From positions 1-64,000 of the forward strand of contig NZ_PHSU01000004.1 in NCBI RefSeq assembly GCF_002814235.1: a stretch of DNA of 64,000 bases, in the 5' to 3' direction. Source of the stretch: Pseudomonas sp. QS1027 (GTDB taxonomy: Bacteria; Pseudomonadota; Gammaproteobacteria; Pseudomonadales; Pseudomonadaceae). Each line of letters begins with the position of its first letter. Position 1 is the first letter of the stretch. A model generated the notes under the pieces. It had not been told where the DNA came from, searched no databases, and worked only from the letters and a program-made list of their open reading frames with translations. This document shows, in pieces, positions 62,310 to 64,000 of the stretch. Position numbers and translations under genes: made by a program.

Positions 62310-64000
62310 ATGGATGTTCGCCAGTTTGCCTTCCTCGTGGGTCAGCCTTCTGCTGCCCTGAAAAGCCGTGAGCACTTTTGGGGACTGCCCAAGCGCGGGC
62401 TGGCATTCATTCTGGCGAACGCGATGTTCTGGCAGCCGTTGCTGGTGCAGGCGGATGGGATTGTAGTCAGTGCGCCGGGCACCACGCTCGGCCAGGCGGG
62501 CAATGGCGTCCCCATCGTCAATATCGCCGCGCCGAATGCCCAGGGGCTGTCCCACAACCAGTTCACCGATTACAACGTCGGGGCCAACGGGGTCATCCTC
62601 AATAACGCCACGGGGCGGACCCAGTCGACGCAACTGGGCGGGATCATTCTCGGCAACCAGAACCTCAATGGCCGATCGGCCAATATCATCCTCAACGAGG
62701 TGAATGGCGCGAGTCCGAGCCAGTTGCGCGGTTATACCGAGGTGGCGGGGCAGTCGGCCCATGTGATCGTGGCCAACCCGTATGGGATCAGTTGCAACGG
62801 TTGCGGCTTTATCAACACTCCGCAGGCGACGTTGACCACCGGTAAGCCAGTGATCAGCAACGGTCAGCTCACGGGGTATCAGGTTGATCGGGGTAGCGTG
62901 TCCATCGACGGTGCAGGCCTGAACGCCAGCAATATCGACCAGTTCGAAATCATCACCCGCTCGGCCAAGCTCAATGCCGAGATCAATGCGAAGAAGCTGG
63001 CGATCATTGCCGGTGCCAACGATGTCGATGCCAAGACGCTCAAGGCCACGGCTCGTGCGGCGAATCCGGCTGATGCGCCGCAACTGGCGATCGACTCTTC
63101 GGCATTGGGCGGTATGTATGCGGGTGCTATCCGGCTGGTCGGTACTGAGGCCGGTGTGGGGGTAAAACTTGACGGCAAGATGGTTGCCAGTGGTGGGGAT
63201 ATCCAGCTCGATGCCAATGGTCATCTGAGCATGGTCGAGACGGGGGCGAGCGGGGCGATCAATGTCAACGCCGCGAGCCTTGAAGCCAAAGGTCCGATGT
63301 ACGCCGGTACGACCCTGGATGTGAAAACCCAGGGCGATCTGACCAGTCAGAACAATCTGGTGGCCAAGGATCGCATCAGCCTCACCAGCGGCGGCCAACT
63401 GACCAACAACGGCATTATCGAAGCCGGGGTCAACGCCGACAAAACCCGCAATGCGCTTGCTGACGTCAGTATCACTGCACAGAACGTTACCAACAACGGC
63501 CAGAGCGTTATCGCCAGCCGTGATCTGAATGTCAGCGCCACGCAAGCCCTGAGCAACCAAGGTGGGACCCTGAGTGGTCAGCGGAAAACCACGGTTGTGG
63601 CTTCCACCCTGGATAACCAGAACAAGGGCCGGGTCATCAGCGCCGACACCCTGAATCTGACCGCAGACACCGTGCTCAACGCCCAGGGCGGCTTGATCAA
63701 AGGCCAGAATGCCTTGATCGCCACCCTCGGTCATCTGAACAACAACGCCGGTGAAGTCTCCAGCCAAGGCAACACCACGTTGATCCTCGGCTCGATGGAC
63801 AACCTCACCGGCCTGGTCATGGCCAATAACGTTCTGGACATTACCGCCAGCGGTGCAGTGAACAACCAGAACGGTCGCCTGGGTTCGAACAATATCTTCA
63901 CCTTCAAGGGCCAGTCTCTCGACAACACCCAGAAGGGGCGCGTCACCGCGCAGCAAAGCCTCGACCTGACCGCGACCCATCTTGATAACACCGGCGGCTC
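62310..64000 (+). CDS. FHA/CdiA-like two-partner-secretion exoprotein (5' part)
   Basis: The first 563 codons of a large filamentous haemagglutinin-type protein; no stop occurs before the window edge. The N-terminus has an extended signal (HFWGLPKRGLAFILANAMFWQPLLVQAD). The two-partner-secretion domain follows: GTTLGQAGNGVPIVNIAAPN, GLSHNQFTDYNVG, NPYGISCNGCGFINTPQATLTTG with its Cys pair, and FEIITRSAKLNAEI. From about residue 280, repeats of the type LDNTQKGRVTAQQSLDLTA form the beta-helix. Family members are adhesins or contact-dependent inhibition toxins (CdiA); the 3' end, outside the window, decides which. No tpsB partner lies upstream. Confidence 0.9.
   Translation, partial: MDVRQFAFLVGQPSAALKSREHFWGLPKRGLAFILANAMFWQPLLVQADGIVVSAPGTTLGQAGNGVPIVNIAAPNAQGLSHNQFTDYNVGANGVILNNATGRTQSTQLGGIILGNQNLNGRSANIILNEVNGASPSQLRGYTEVAGQSAHVIVANPYGISCNGCGFINTPQATLTTGKPVISNGQLTGYQVDRGSVSIDGAGLNASNIDQFEIITRSAKLNAEINAKKLAIIAGANDVDAKTLKATARAANPADAPQLAIDSSALGGMYAGAIRLVGTEAGVGVKLDGKMVASGGDIQLDANGHLSMVETGASGAINVNAASLEAKGPMYAGTTLDVKTQGDLTSQNNLVAKDRISLTSGGQLTNNGIIEAGVNADKTRNALADVSITAQNVTNNGQSVIASRDLNVSATQALSNQGGTLSGQRKTTVVASTLDNQNKGRVISADTLNLTADTVLNAQGGLIKGQNALIATLGHLNNNAGEVSSQGNTTLILGSMDNLTGLVMANNVLDITASGAVNNQNGRLGSNNIFTFKGQSLDNTQKGRVTAQQSLDLTATHLDNTGG

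Overview
The window is GC-rich gamma-proteobacterial chromosome. It looks like the Pseudomonas fluorescens group: the REP doublets built on GAGCCGGCTTGCTGGCGAT, the CcoG/RdxA protein, and the glgE-treS/pep2-glgB and glgX-treY-malQ-treZ-glgA blocks all have the arrangement I know from Pseudomonas. Coding density is high and many neighbouring genes overlap by ATGA. I saw no rRNA, tRNA, CRISPR array, transposase or phage gene.

Layout. 1-7.9 kb: a GapN-like aldehyde dehydrogenase, a LysE-type exporter, a stand-alone PBP2 (MrdA-type) and a sulfonate-type ABC importer (ATPase-permease-binding protein). 8-12.3 kb: a large SF1 helicase carrying an embedded PD-(D/E)XK-like nuclease motif set and a C-terminal zinc finger, then an MFS transporter. 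12.35-16.3 kb: an AT-rich gap with a strong hairpin/T-run, then an unusual 962-residue protein that joins an acyltransferase domain to an acyl-CoA-oxidase-like domain whose catalytic glutamate position is glycine, then a small SnoaL/NTF2-like protein behind a perfect palindrome. 16.3-21.5 kb: a LysR regulator and an EmrB/EmrA/OprM-type tripartite efflux operon with a T-N11-A dyad in its promoter. 21.5-30 kb: a sulfur-type locus. A sulfonate binding protein is divergent from a GntR/UTRA regulator; the regulator is followed by an AprA/FrdA-like flavoprotein, an AprB-like ferredoxin, a binding protein with a NosL-like tail, an ABC permease and ATPase, a HEAT-repeat protein and a DUF971 protein. 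30-35 kb: a GGCT-like protein, an SDR, a GNAT acetyltransferase, a MocR-type regulator and CcoG.

35-57 kb is the alpha-glucan/trehalose region. Plus strand: glgE, a treS-pep2 fusion and glgB, behind a candidate AlgU-type promoter. Minus strand: glgA, treZ, malQ, treY, a DUF2934 protein, glgX and a PIG-L-type deacetylase, then an autotransporter-type beta-barrel protein. Together these can build alpha-glucan (GlgA, GlgE, GlgB), trim it (GlgX, MalQ), convert it to trehalose (TreY, TreZ) and return trehalose through maltose and maltose-1-phosphate (TreS/Pep2) to GlgE. No glgC or glgP is present here.

57-64 kb: a D-2-hydroxyacid dehydrogenase, a secreted alpha/beta hydrolase, an SRPBCC protein, a methyl-accepting chemotaxis protein, and the first 563 codons of a large FHA/CdiA-like two-partner-secretion exoprotein that runs off the window.

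The best candidates for something not yet described are the acyltransferase-oxidase fusion with its altered active site, the AprAB-like sulfur operon with the NosL-tailed binding protein, and the helicase-nuclease-zinc-finger protein. All function calls come from reading sequence by eye; no database search was possible.
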